64,000 bases of DNA from Paracentrotus lividus. Lineage: Eukaryota > Echinodermata > Echinoidea > Camarodonta > Echinidae. Position 1 is the first letter of the stretch. Every line of letters begins with the position of its first letter. The translations under genes and the position numbers were made by a program. The stretch covers positions 7,476,415 through 7,540,414 of the forward strand of contig CALNVZ010000641.1 in the NCBI GenBank assembly GCA_940671915.1, given 5' to 3'. Below, piece by piece: positions 1-11,592 of this stretch. The notes beneath the pieces were generated by a model, which had not been told where the DNA came from, did no database searches, and saw only the letters and a list, made by a program, of their open reading frames with translations.

Positions 1-431
1 ACCAAATCAAAAGCTTTTTTTAAATCTAATGTAACGATCCCAACAGACATTCCTTGATCCAAACTATCGCGGATGTTTTCGGTAATAGTGTTGCAGAAAT
101 ATATATAAGTTTTCCAATGCAATAATATTAAACATAATTTTCATTATATAATTTCAATAAATGCAAGTGTTTGAAAAGTGTATAAATTGTATGAATCATT
201 AACCATCCTTAGGATCAAAGGGTAATATCAGCAACGCATCATTACAGTGTGTCATATAAAAAATGCTTGGTAAGATTGTAGTGAAGATAACATGAATCCA
301 TAAGGAGCAACTAGAAAAGTTTAATTGCGTCTAAATATGAGAATAAAACTGTATTGTATGATAACGTTTACACCCCCCCCCCCATGCCCACCAATGTACG
401 TGCTCGGAATGTAACTTATGACTAACTAGTA
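1..431. other. Non-coding flank, nothing recognised
   Basis: AT-rich sequence with no coding stretch I can support. The only landmark is a run of C residues near 371-383. It ends at the TA dinucleotide that borders the next element. Confidence 0.5.
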
Positions 432-578
432 CACTGAAAACCTATACGGGTAGACCGACTAGCATAAAAGCTAGTCGTAGTGATGCCCAGACTGACGAGC
501 TATAAAGCTAGTCAGTCACGGAATAACGTTCCTTCAACACAACCCGGCTATTACGGACAAGCTTTAAAGCTAATCCGC

Positions 579-681
579 CGTAAGCTTTTAGATTGTCAAG
601 CCAAAACAATCTTTGTTTAAGAATAATGTATCCACTTGATTATGTTTGGAAACAAAATAAATTTAATAGGTGCATATGTTC
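579..681 (+). repeat. 103-base direct repeat, copy 1
   Basis: This segment reads the same, base for base as far as I can see, as 1136-1238 in the same element. It starts CGTAAGCTTTTAGATTG and ends GGTGCATATGTTC. The flanks differ, so this looks like a recent internal duplication or gene-conversion tract. Confidence 0.8.
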
Positions 682-1135
682 GGTTACGACGGACTAGCAT
701 TTAAAGCTAGTCAGTCACGACGGACTGCTTTTAAAGCTAGTCCGTCATGATCGACTAGTTTGACGGACTAGCAGGTAAGCTAGTCGTAGTGATTCCCACA
801 CTGACGAGCTTTTGAGCAGAACTAGTTTTAAAGCTAGTCCGTCACGGTGTAAAAGCTAGTCCGCCGCGCTTCTTTGCCGCGAAGATCTTGCTTTCTGTCT
901 TGACCGACTAGCATGACGTACTAGCTTAATATGGCTTCACCAGCTTGTCAGAGACGTCAAATCTGAAAAATTAGAACACATTTTAAAGACTGACGAGCTT
1001 TTGAGCAGGACTAGCTTTACAGCTTGTCCGTCATGGTGTAAACGAGGTATTCAATTAGCCTGTAATTAAAGAATGGACGACAATATTTGGAACCTACTCG
1101 TGAATTGCATACTTGTCATGATTGATGTTATGTAT

Positions 1136-1238
1136 CGTAAGCTTTTAGATTGTCAAGCCAAAACAATCTTTGTTTAAGAATAATGTATCCACTTGATTAT
1201 GTTTGGAAACAAAATAAATTTAATAGGTGCATATGTTC
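1136..1238 (+). repeat. 103-base direct repeat, copy 2
   Basis: Second copy of the segment at 579-681. This one sits in the expected position when copy A is compared with copy B (around 5077-5175 there, diverged), so it is probably the original and 579-681 the derived copy. Confidence 0.75.
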
Positions 1239-1591
1239 TAAATTTACAATGGAGATGATAATTGACATTGCAACTGTGTGTATATCAAGGCTAGTCCGCC
1301 ATTCTAATTGTATAAACGACATTGCAACTATGTGTATCAAAAGCTAGTCGGTCACTCTAATGGGTAAACTGAGTCCACCTACCTACTTTTATTGAGCTCG
1401 TCCGTCGAGTCGACGGACGAGCATCAAGTTTTAAAGCTAGTCCGTCAAGTTTAGAGATAAAGATTCAGTTGTATGCTAGTCCGTCTCGACGGACTAACAT
1501 GAAGGACTAGCTTTAAAACTAGTCCATCTTGACCGACTACCTTTAAAGCTACTAGTCCGTCAGACGAGGACAAGGTTAGGTTTTCAGTGTA

Positions 1592-2370
1592 ATGAAGATA
1601 GACAAGTGTTGAGTGAAAGGAAAAACAAGACTGAAAAATGCTATAAATGATTAATCCAAATAACTGCAAAATTCAACAACGCAAAATTGAGGAATGAGAG
1701 GATAATGGAATCAGATAAATATCAAGATATTATTAGAAAGAGTACCATTGAGCAAGTGCCACAATATTTGAGAATAAAGTTAAGGAAAGATAATGAAATA
1801 TTCAAAGATCCAATTAATATACAATTGTTGTTTCAAAGTAATCATGCAGTTAGGTTTTCAAATGAGAATGAGATAAGATGAATAATCAGATATTGTCTGG
1901 ATTTAGATATTAAAGAAATCAATGTTTGCATAAATATCCTGTCTAAAAACGTACGGAAATTACATAATGTTAGATTACCTATTAACAGAATATTACATTA
2001 TTACCTTATTTAACACAAAAGAGCATTATCAATAAAATACATGTACATCAATTTGAATATGAATTTGTATTAGAAATAGAATTTTAATTGTGATGACTAT
2101 TTGCACTTCAGAAGACTGATAAAGAAAAATACAATTCGTTAAGTAGGTGCACTAATGATGGAATAGTTGAGTGTTTGTATCGCTGGGTTCTCGTCGTTGG
2201 TATATCCAAGTGCATCGCGTTTTTTTTAGTTGAAACATTAATTGTAACTTTCTTCAACAACCATGCGGCTATAAATATATCTATGCAAATATACCCTCTA
2301 GTTGTTGCTATTAGCAACTGTCATCCACCGCATTTTAGACTGCACTTGTGCTTCAAGCCTCGTGAACTTA
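1592..2370. other. Non-coding spacer between element copies A and B
   Basis: AT-rich sequence without a convincing gene. A 64-codon open frame at 1687-1881 has no recognisable motif or splice context and I do not call it. Confidence 0.45.
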
Positions 2371-2892
2371 CATTGAAAACCTAAACGGGTAGACCGACTA
2401 GCTTTAAAGCTAGTCGTAGTGATGCCCAGACTGACTAGCTTTAAAACTAGTCGGTCACGACGGACTAGATTTCCTTCAACACAACCCGGTTATTACGGAC
2501 TAGCTTTAAAACTCGTCCGTCTCTACGGACTAGCTTGAAAGCTAGTCCGTCAAGTTAGTCCGTCATGACAGACTTGCTTTAAAGCTCGTCCGTCGTAACC
2601 GACTAGTTTGACGGACTAGCATAAAAGCTAGTCGTAGTGATGCCCAGACTGACGAGCTTTTGAGCAGGACTTTAGCTTTACAGCTAGGTCTGCGGTCATG
2701 GTGTAAAGCTAGTCCGTCGCGCATTTCTCCGCGATGTTCTGCTGCTGTCTTGACAGACTAGCATGACGGACGAGGTAGTTAATATGGCTTCACCAGCTGT
2801 GTCAGAGACGTCAAATCTGAAAATTAGAAGACATATAAAGATACGATTAAAAACAAGCATTGTCTACAAGAATTTGAGCAAACCCCCCCCCC

Positions 2893-2931
<39 letters not shown>

Positions 2932-3657
2932 GAAACAATTTTATAATGCATATATAAAATCCGAAGACAGGAATTAATACAGGAGGCACAATTAGTTAAC
3001 ATTATGGCAATTATCAAATAATGGGGGCACGGGGCACAGGGGTCGCCGCCATGGCTTGCATCATCATGACTTTTTGTTGTAGGCCTACCTGCTTTTGCAT
3101 TTTCGGCGTTTACACTTGTCCTTGATAGCCACTTCAAAAAACTTAAAGTCGAGCCTCTAATCCCATATTCTTTTCTTACAGATACAAGTAATCTAAAAGA
3201 AAAGTGGCGCCTATATTTATTATTAGAATTAAATTTCAATTCTCATAATAATGTGATTGTTACTATCGTTGTAATACACACAATTTATAAATTGATTTGG
3301 CAATTAATACATAATTTTTCGCGTTGGTGATTATAGCATTAATCTATGTGAAAAAATAACGCTATCTGTGAACTGAAACATAAGGAATTTAAAAAGAGTA
3401 CTCACACAGTCATGTCACAGGAAGGAGATCGCCATTATAATCAAAATCTTAAGCTTTACGGTGTATATCAAGTGTGCGTCTGTACAGTTCGCTGCTCATT
3501 AAATGGAATTCACATACAGATAATGCGACTAATATGATGTCCTTTTCGCAATGCGCATGTTATTCAATCAATATTATTGTACCACCTTCTATTCACTGCT
3601 GTTGCTAAGCCGGGCATTCACCAGCAATCTATAAGAATAGACTGTTCATGGGTTCTA

Positions 3658-4724
3658 CAGTGCGTCCCAGAAAAAAGTATACCCAACTTTGAGGGCCTCG
3701 TATAAGGAATTCATAAATCATGTGACCATATATTATATTTCATGTACAAGAGTAACTCATACTCTATTCAATGATATAAAATTTATGTCTGTGCTGTCAC
3801 GAATGACCGAGTATTCATACTTTTAAAAAAATCCGTCGAAAGTGCTTTGTACCAAGTTTGGGTTATTTTGGGTTTAGCTAATTTCAACTTACCAACTTCT
3901 TCAACGTGCCCACCTTCCCTCTCAATGCATAAATCGGAGCGTCGTCGCATGTCTTGGACAGCTCGTTATTGTAATTGAGCGCAATTATGTGATTACCAAA
4001 TACCTCCCGAAGTCGATCTCGAACTGCTACACTCAGGTGTGCAGGGGCACCATCCTCCGTGTTGCATGGTATCTGCTGACTACAAAAACCTTCTGCTCTG
4101 TTGTTAGCTGCACCATTTTGGTTACATGAGGTATCCCGATACATGAAATCATTGTTTTACTTACTTCTAAGGCACTTGAAATTCAAGGAAGGACACAATG
4201 GAAGATCATCCAAGTGTTCATACATAACAAGGCAATTGAAAGAGGACTTCATCAAGATAGCATCCCAAGTAACGCTTTATCCCTTGTGAATAACTCAGGA
4301 AGGCTTACCTCAAACAATGAATGATGATCGGGGAGCCAGGATTTCATTGACAATATACCATGAATATGATTAACATTTTTGGTCAATTCTCTTGAGCTAC
4401 ATTTCGCATATATGTTTGCTTAAGTAATGCCAACATTTTTGGAACATTCATCCACTTTGCATCTTTTTTCAGGCTAAAACAAAAAACATGAGGATTATTG
4501 AAATGAAAAGTTTACTTCCGAAAAACTTGGTACAAAGCACTTTCGACGGATTTTTTTTCAAAGTTCAAGTACTCAGTCATTCGTGACAGCATTGACATAA
4601 TTTGGTATCATCGAACAGAACATGAGTTACTCTTTAACATAGAGTGAAAAATAAGGTCACATGATTTATGAATTTCTAATACGAGACCCTCAAAGTTGGG
4701 TATACTTTTTTCTAGGACGCACTG
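3658..4724 (-). mobile_element. Mariner-like element nested in copy B
   Basis: The ends are inverted repeats starting CAGTGCGTCCCAGAAA, with TA on both sides (3656-3657 and 4725-4726). At 1067 bases it is shorter than a complete mariner (about 1.3 kb). It carries a broken transposase fragment on the minus strand. The pre-insertion site survives in copy C near 20210-20225 (reverse strand), where GGGTTC runs directly into TATAGTAAC. A related, shorter element lies at 33914-34427. Confidence 0.85.
3884..4144 (-). pseudogene. Mariner-type transposase fragment (relic)
   Basis: The minus strand reads 86 codons that include EDGAPAHLSVAVRDRL followed by REVFGNHIIALN. The DGAPAH block holds the second catalytic aspartate of mariner DDE/DDD transposases and is followed by the usual helix and the R-EVFG-R-IA segment. 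The family's next block, with Trp-Pro and the third catalytic Asp, is unrecognisable here (LSKTCDDAPIYALRG). N-terminal helix-turn-helix sequence is not visible in the rest of the element. I read this as a dead fragment; the family call is from known motifs. Confidence 0.75.
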
Positions 4725-5459
4725 TATAGTAACGACGTATTCAATTAGCCTGTAATTAAAGAATGGAACAATATTTCTAACCTACTCGTGAATGGCATAC
4801 TATTCACGATTGATGTTATTTCGGCTATCGTATTGCTCTCAGATTGTAAACCAAAAACAATCTTTGTTTGAGAATGTTGATTGTATCCAACTTCTATTCA
4901 CTGTTGTTGCTAAGCCGGGCATTTACCAGCAATCTGTAAGAAAATACCGGGTTCTTGAGTTCTATAGTAACAAGGTATTCAATTAGCCTTGCGCCTGTAA
5001 TTGAAGAATGGAGAACAATATTTGGAATCTACCGGTACTCGTGAATTGCATACTTGTCATGATAGATGTTATGTCTCGTAAGCTTTCAGATTGTCAAGCC
5101 AAAACAACCTTTATTTCAGAATGTATCAACTTGATTATGCCCGGAAACAGAATAAATAGAAAAGGTACATTGAAACGACATTGCAACTATTTGTATCGAA
5201 AGCTAGTCAGTCATTTTAACGGGTAAACTGGGTCCACCCAGCTACTTTTATCGACCTAGTCGGTCACGTCGACGGACTAGCATCAAGCTAGACGGACGAG
5301 CTTTAAAGCTCGTCCGTCAAGTTGAGAGATGTAGATTCAGTTGTATGCTAGTCCGTCTCGACGGACTAACATGACAGACTAGCTTTAAAACTAGTCCATC
5401 TTGACCGACTAGCTTTAAAGCTAGTCGGTCCATTGACGGACGAGGTTAGGTTTTCAGTG

Positions 5460-5715
5460 TAGAAAGTAATGTTTTTTTGGTTTTTTTTCCACCTTTTGAG
5501 TGTTTTTCCTCCCTTTTACAAATTCTTTAATATCTCAGGGAAGTTCGTAAATCAAGTTGGCCAGTTTTCGAGTATAACAGACATTTACACCTAGCTACAA
5601 AATAAGGTTAAATATATGCCATTGTGTTGTCCTTTTTTTGTGCCGCAAGCTTACAAATATCAAATGGACCTCGGGGGGTAGTTGGAATCTTACCGATTTT
5701 GGGCTGATAAATTAG
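5460..5715. other. Short non-coding spacer
   Basis: T-rich sequence, no feature recognised. Confidence 0.4.
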
Positions 5716-6149
5716 TTTTTTTAACACTCATGCAAGTGCTGAAATAGCAATTCACGTGTTGATGTAGCACTTCAAGTGCAGTCACTATACAAGCTGCCAT
5801 AAATTAGCACTTCAGTTTTTAGAGTGTTAAAAATTTCTCTCATGGAAGTGACAAACTTTTGGTTCGTACTTATTTTGCTCTTATAAAGAAGACAAATTAG
5901 ATTATCAAGGATAATTGTAAGCCAAGAAAAGAAGCAAGAGAAATGAGAGAAGATTTCGTAGTATGTTCTAATTGTACTCACACTCTAAAAACTGAAGTGC
6001 TGTTTTTAGCTCTTCAGAGGCTGAAATCAGCACTTTTTAAGTGCTTGTATAGTGACTGCACTCAAGGTAGTGTTTAATTGCACTCAAAGCGCGGTTTTAG
6101 CACGTTCACGTGAGCTGAACTTTCAGCAAAAATGGGCAAAAACAGCGTG

Positions 6150-6240
6150 ACTTCGTTGGGATTCGAACCTGGGTCCCCTGCATGAGAAGCGCTGACGAGT
6201 ACGTTAGACCAATTCACATCTCTAGATTGCTAGCAGATCA
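6150..6240 (-). repeat. tRNA-like sequence (SINE head or tRNA relic), minus strand
   Basis: Read on the minus strand, this has a box A-like TGGTCTAACGT and a perfect box B GGTTCGAATCCC, spaced as in tRNA genes. The acceptor ends do not pair well, so it is more likely a tRNA-derived SINE head than a functional tRNA gene. It points toward the plus-strand tRNA-like sequence at 6313-6390 on the other side. Confidence 0.5.
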
Positions 6241-6312
6241 TCGTTTCATGATGAAGTCTTCAAAGTTGCAAAATTACCTACTATGCTTTCATTATTCAGT
6301 TAAGTTAGAGAG

Positions 6313-6390
6313 ATCTCCGTTGGTCTATTGGTAACGTCAGCGGTACTCTTCAATGTCTAGGTGAACCCGGTTCGAATCCCATACCGACAT
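6313..6390 (+). repeat. tRNA-like sequence (SINE head or tRNA relic), plus strand
   Basis: Box A-like TGGTCTATTGG and box B GGTTCGAATCCC are both present with tRNA-like spacing, inside the same repeat mosaic as 6150-6240 but in the opposite direction. A cloverleaf cannot be completed convincingly by eye, so I do not call a tRNA gene. Confidence 0.5.
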
Positions 6391-6513
6391 TGAACATTTC
6401 TTGTGTTGATAAGTTAGCACTTGGGTAAGTGCTAAAACAGCACTTCAGGTGCGCTCTTCAAGTGCAGTCACTATACGAGTACACAGAAATTAGCACTTCA
6501 GTTTTTAGAGTGC

Positions 6514-8215
6514 AGGGGACCATCAAAAATAATTACCTTAACATGGTTAATGGTTGTATTGTTATCATACCGATACTGGATGGATGAAATATAATTTTGG
6601 TTCAAAGAGAAATCGGCTTATATCAGGGATAACTATTGTGTGTATTAAAGGGAATAGAGGGTTTTCGTCCTTTTCGAATTTAAAATCAATTGCACTCCGC
6701 AACTCGTATATTTTATTATTTTACGTGCACTCAAGGAAACAATTTTTGTCGCTTAAAAAAAATGATTATTTAAAAACGCTCTTTCCTTTTTTCTTTTTTT
6801 TTTTTTTTTTAAGAGTATGAAGACGTGCGGATTCGTAGGAAAATTAACTACCGGTAAATGCGTGTTTATGATGTCAATGACATCCCTCGCCCTCATTGAG
6901 AGGGGTGTGTCCTCTTCATCAGCATGAGAGACAGAAGAACGTTAACTTCATGAAACACATATGGTTTAGAGTCATTTTAGTTCTTAACAGAAGATTGGAG
7001 CGTTTTCAAAAAGGTTGCCTTGATCAGTTACTAGTTCATTACCCTCTCCATACACTATGCTCATCGGTTGCATCAAAATTAGACCAGGAGCAAGGACCTT
7101 TGAAAAAGTGAGTTCGTTTAATCCACACCACATAAAAGGTTTGTTCTCTAAACACAATGAGTTGGGTCTCATATGAAAGAGTATTGCATTTCGTTTACAA
7201 CACCGCTAATATGAATGAAAATTAAAACTTACTAATTTCTGTTTTGTAGTTAAAAACATCATTTTTTCATTTTTTTTTCCAAAAATGAGTTTTTAACATA
7301 TTTTTTTTTAAATTTAATGTATTAAAATTTCTAAAGCGAGCTGAGAGTTGTTACTTTCTGAAAATATGCCCATTGGTATGTCCTAAGATCAGTAAAACGA
7401 CTGGAGTAAAACTTTTTTTTCTATAAAAAGCTATTATAGGCTTAACCTATGCATATTTTCAAAAATGCCGCTATTCAATATATGTGTTGCCTTATCTTCG
7501 GTTCGAGGAGACATAGAAACATAATTTCTGTGTCTATACCTACATGTATATGTTGTCAGGGTAGAGGAATACGTTAATGAACAGTATTGAGATCATTAGG
7601 TAACATAATGTGGTTTCAGAAACACTGAAGAAGGAAAACAATGACTAATTTGCATATGACTTATTTGAACCTTGCGAGCGCCAAGCGCGTGTCGAAAATT
7701 GTGCTTATAATGACATTAAGGTGGTATTTTAAACGCATTTTACCTCTTCTTTAAGTTCTTCTTCTTTTTCTTTCTTTTCCTTTTTTTTCCCTTAGAAAAT
7801 CTAAAAATTCCTGACAAAAAAGTGCCCCCCCCCCTGACAGAGGCTACACGTTCAATTCAATTGGCGTAAATATTCAAAATTGAATGACATGCGCCGTTAA
7901 AACCAACCAAACAACAACAACAACATGTGCCAATTAAAATGGATATTAAGTCCATCATTCATGATACATGTTTAGAAATCTTATGTTCCATCCGTCAAGT
8001 CCGTTATCAACATTATTTTCATTGGCGTACCTACAACCATGGAGGAAAACTCTTTCCTCCATGGTACAAGAATTGAAATAATGTAGAACAGGAAACTGAT
8101 ACATACTCGGCCTCGGAAAACTGGCTCTTAATTTGATGAAAAAAAAACCTTAGCACGTGTATTATTATGAATTCGTCATCGCTATTTAATGTTGGTTTAT
8201 TATCGTAGTCACACT
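6514..8215. other. Non-coding stretch, nothing recognised
   Basis: AT-rich, with a T run near 6790-6810, a C run near 7826-7835, and a CAA/AAC microsatellite near 7907-7923. No coding region with motif support on either strand. Confidence 0.45.
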
Positions 8216-8216
8216 A

Positions 8217-9075
8217 CTACTGGTTACCAGTAGTAAGCGGCGTCCCGCAAGGGACAGTGCTCGGTCCGCACCTGTTCATCATGTACATAAATGACATTAC
8301 CCAATCAGTCACTTCAACCCCAAGGCACTTTGCAGATGACTGCATCATATACTGACCTATCGCAAGCTCAGCAGATGAAGCTTCCTTCCAAAATGATCTG
8401 GACAACCTACTAGATTGGTCAAGTACATGGGGTATGTTCAAGTTCAACACATCCAAATGTAAAGTAATGAGAATCTCAAGGAAGCGTAATGCTGGTAAAA
8501 CAAACTACCAGATGATGGGGACACCTCTCGAAGAAGTGAAAGAGGGCAAATACTTAGGTATCACCATCCAAAACAATCTGAAGTGGGATTTGCAGTCAGG
8601 CATTGCAGCATGCAAACGATCTAAGATGCTCAACTTCCTTAAAAGGAATTTCTATTCCTGCTCTAGGACTGTGGCCTGTACAAGACCATAATACAACCAC
8701 ATCTTGAATACGCAAATTCATCATGGAACCAAGGAACCAAGAAAAATAGGGACCTCTTACAAAAAGTACAACGAAGAGCTGCAAGGTTCAAGCCCCGATC
8801 CAGTGTAACAGCAATGCTCAACACACTTAAGTGGGACGACATAGAGAGTAGACGCTAAACACAACGAGTAACCACACTCCACAAGATTATCCACGGTGAA
8901 TTGGACATCCCCTACCAAGACTTCATACAGTCCAAAAACCAAAGAAGTAGACGAACACATGACAGGTAATACAACATCCTCCAGTGTTCCTCAACGCCCT
9001 TCGCTGAGTCCTTCTTTCCCGAATCGGTAAAACTGTGTAATGGTCTACCCCCAATCTAAGGTAAACATCAAATCC
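8217..9075 (+). pseudogene. LINE reverse-transcriptase relic (C-terminal half)
   Basis: The plus strand encodes hallmark motifs of a non-LTR retrotransposon reverse transcriptase: [14 protein letters not shown], then MYINDI, then FADDCIIY with the catalytic Asp pair, then TSKCKVMRIS, KYLGITIQNNLKW and, after a frameshift near 8660-8680, QPHLEYASSSWN, the usual thumb-region block of CR1/Jockey-like elements. An in-frame TGA follows FADDCIIY (near 8354), and there are more stops near 8858, 8967 and 9056. The 5' half and the endonuclease are absent. It is a dead 5'-truncated copy directly abutting the TIR element that starts at 9140. Confidence 0.85.
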
Positions 9076-9139
9076 AGCAAAACCTTCAAAACTGCTATCC
9101 AAGAACATTTTTAAGCCCCAACTTAAATTCTGCACAATA

Positions 9140-9977
9140 CGGGAGACCGGGGATGGACTTTACAAAATTCACATTTTGGGCCAGATAATTCTAATGAAAG
9201 TACTCATACACTCCATTTTGGGTCTGTGGTCAGCCTATTATGTTGGGTAAACCCTAAAAACATGTAAACACTAATTAACTAGAGCTTAATTAATGAAGAC
9301 ATTTTTTTTGTAACAACCCGATACGGGGTAGGTTGTTACACCATACGGGGTAAATTGTTACATTATGTAGACATACGGGGTAAGTTGACAATGTGTAAAT
9401 CTCTTATACCATACTTTTGTTTCAACTTTCCAGTTTCTTGGTATCGTTAACAGTAGATCAAGTAGAGCTCTAGAATAGACTAAAGTAATAATAGAAATAT
9501 CAAAATATTAACACCTGAAAATTAAAACAAAATTTCTTTACATGTGTAATGTAATTGGGATAGGTTGTTACATCGACATGGGGTAGGTTGTTGTAACAAC
9601 CTATATACCCCATGGGTGATTTTACACATAAAATCAACTGTAGCACAGCCATTAGGCAGAATTACAGGGCATGGCTCAGGGGTATATTAGTGACATACAT
9701 GTACTATTTTCACAATACCAGACTATCATCATGTGCCTTCAGTTGTAAGAACTATTACAAATTTCAATTTTTCTCAAAAATTCACTTTGAACTGTAAAAA
9801 ATGGTTTTTGTTGATTTACTTTTCAATAAAACAACGGAGAAACCTCACGACCGGCAGTTCATCACAGCTATGTATAGGCTGTATATAGATGCAAGTTAGC
9901 ACGAACTCTCTTGTTCCAACTTAACACACTGAGAACTGTAACAACTGACCCGTGTAACTTCCATCCCCGGTCTCCCC
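9140..9977 (+). mobile_element. 0.84 kb TIR element, copy 1 of a head-to-head pair
   Basis: The ends are inverted: CGGGAGACCGGGGATGG on the left and CCATCCCCGGTCTCCCC on the right, with TA outside each (9138-9139 and 9978-9979). The interior holds repeated GGGTAGGTTGTTACA motifs and no transposase. The sequence matches 10416-11260 in reverse over its whole length, for example GGGCCAGATAATTCTAATGAA near 9178 against its complement near 11205. Probably a non-autonomous TA-targeting element. Confidence 0.8.
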
Positions 9978-9979
9978 TA

Positions 9980-10413
9980 CTCACTCTCGTCAAGCACCAA
10001 GTTATACTTCCAGTTAAAGTTCCCATAGGACCATTCGGAAGTGATCAACACAAGGTAAAAGGCACACCGGTGAGACCGACTCATAACCAACATCAGACCG
10101 ACCAGAAAATTACATTTCCATGAATGACAAGCTTGTGGTCAGTTTGGAATCGGGCCCGCCAGTGTAACTATGGTGTGAGAACTATATTAAAATATTGACT
10201 CAATTACGGCTACAGCAAGGCTATTATTTATATTTTATTTACAAAGAATGACTAATAGGTTGTTATGAACTAAAGATCAACTTACACTGAACGACAAGCA
10301 TTTTCAAATAAGTTACCGCGTTTTTGAAAGTGGAGGGGCTGAGCCGAAAGTGGAGGGGCTGAACAGGCTGAAAATCATAAAGCTATGGTAATTTTGGCGT
10401 TTTGGTATACGTA
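9980..10413. other. Spacer between the two inverted element copies
   Basis: 434 bases that are not shared with the element copies. A short tandem duplication of AAAGTGGAGGGGCTGA lies near 10325-10365. No gene seen. Confidence 0.5.
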
Positions 10414-10415
10414 TA

Positions 10416-11260
10416 GGGGAGACCGGGTATGGAAGTTACACGGGTCAGTTGTTACAGTTCTCAGTGTGCTAAGATGGAACAAGAGAGGATGTGCTAACTG
10501 GCATCTATATACAGCCTACACATAGCTGTGATGAACTGCCGGTCGAGAGGTTTCTCCGTTGTTTTATTAAAAAGTAAATCAACAAAAACCATTTTTTACA
10601 GTTCAAAGGAAATTTTTGACAAAAATTGAAATTTGTAATAGCTCTTACACCTGATAGTCTGGTATTGTAAATATAGTACATGTATGTCACTAATATACCC
10701 CCTAGCCATACCCTGTAATACTGCCCAATGACTGTGCTACAGTTGATTTCTGTGTGTAAAATCACCCATGGGGTGGGTTGTTACAACAACCTGCCCCATG
10801 TTGATGTAACAACTTACCCCAATTACATTACATATGTAAAATTACATTTTGTCTCAATTTTCAGGTGTTGATATTTATATTTTTCTATTATTACTTTTGT
10901 CTATTCTAGAGCTCTACTTGATCTACTGTTAACGATGTCAAGAAACTGGAAAGTTTAAATTAAAGTATGGTATAAGAGATTTACACATTGTCAACTTACC
11001 CCGTATGTTTATTATTGTAACAATTGACCCCGTATGGTGTAACAACCTACCCCGTATATGGGGTAGGTTGTTACAAAAAAAAATGTCTTCACTAATTAAG
11101 CTGTAGTTAATTAGTGTTTACATGTTTTCAAGTTTGATATGCCTAAGGTTTTAGCCAAAATAATAGGCTAACTACAGACCCAATATGGAGTGCGTGAGTT
11201 CTTTCATTAGAATTATCTGGCCCAAAATGTGATTTTGTAACGTCCATACCCGGTCTCCCC
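10416..11260 (-). mobile_element. 0.84 kb TIR element, copy 2 of a head-to-head pair
   Basis: Starts GGGGAGACCGGGTATGG and ends CCATACCCGGTCTCCCC, with TA on both sides (10414-10415 and 11261-11262). It is the reverse complement of 9140-9977 with moderate divergence, so the two arms and the spacer could fold into a large hairpin. No transposase is encoded. Confidence 0.8.
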
Positions 11261-11262
11261 TA

Positions 11263-11560
11263 CTGCATAAAGTGGATGGGCTGCAGCGCACTAGCCCGGC
11301 GGCTCCGTGATCCCTGTATATGGAGCATTGTTGGTCTTTTATTAGTGCTGCCAATGGGAAAAGAAAGCGGGTATTCACCCAAAACAAATTCGATGAACCA
11401 CTTTTTTTGAAGGGATTGAGTGCTTTACATCGCCAACTTAGAAGTATTCGATGTTGTCTGCCAAGACCATGTTGACACAATGTTCACCCTACACGAATCC
11501 TGGTCATCCATGATTCCTGTTTCACATTGAATTCTGAGGCAACGAGGAACAGCCCCCCCA

Positions 11561-11592
<32 letters not shown>

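Larger units (their letters stand above)
432..1589 (+). mobile_element. TIR DNA element, GACTAG-palindrome family, copy A
   Basis: The element starts CACTGAAAACCTA and ends with the inverse GGTTTTCAGTG. TA flanks both ends (430-431 and 1590-1591), which fits a TA target duplication as used by Tc1/mariner-type transposases. The subterminal regions are dense in short palindromes of the type GACTAGCTTTAAAGCTAGTC and variants. No transposase is visible, so this 1158-base copy is non-autonomous. Two other copies lie at 2371-5459 (same orientation) and 19171-22854 (reverse). The superfamily is inferred only from the TA flank. Confidence 0.75.
2371..5459 (+). mobile_element. TIR DNA element, GACTAG-palindrome family, copy B
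   Basis: The left end is CATTGAAAACCTAAACGGG, the right end GGTTTTCAGTG, and TA lies on both sides (2369-2370 and 5460-5461). Subterminal GACTAGCTTTAAAGC palindromes crowd 2390-2790 and 5200-5450. Internal segments match copy C (19171-22854) in reverse, for example 3000-3060 against 22130-22200. A mariner-like element (3658-4724) is inserted in it, and a long A run lies at 2894-2930. Without the insertion the copy is about 2.0 kb. No transposase of its own is visible. Confidence 0.75.
5716..6513. mobile_element. Repeat built from inverted GCACTTCAG modules
   Basis: The module AGCACTTCAGTTTTTAGAGTG occurs forward near 5803-5825 and 6492-6513 and inverted near 5970-6000. The block GTGCAGTCACTATAC occurs forward near 5775-5790 and 6459-6474 and inverted near 6048-6062. 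The stretch is therefore a mosaic of one MITE-like repeat in both orientations. It encloses two tRNA-like promoters described separately. No coding function is seen. Confidence 0.6.

Noticed and set aside
2847-3239. A 130-codon open frame on the minus strand
   Set aside because: It reads through an A/T run and a non-coding part of the GACTAG-family element, and sister copy C does not keep the frame.
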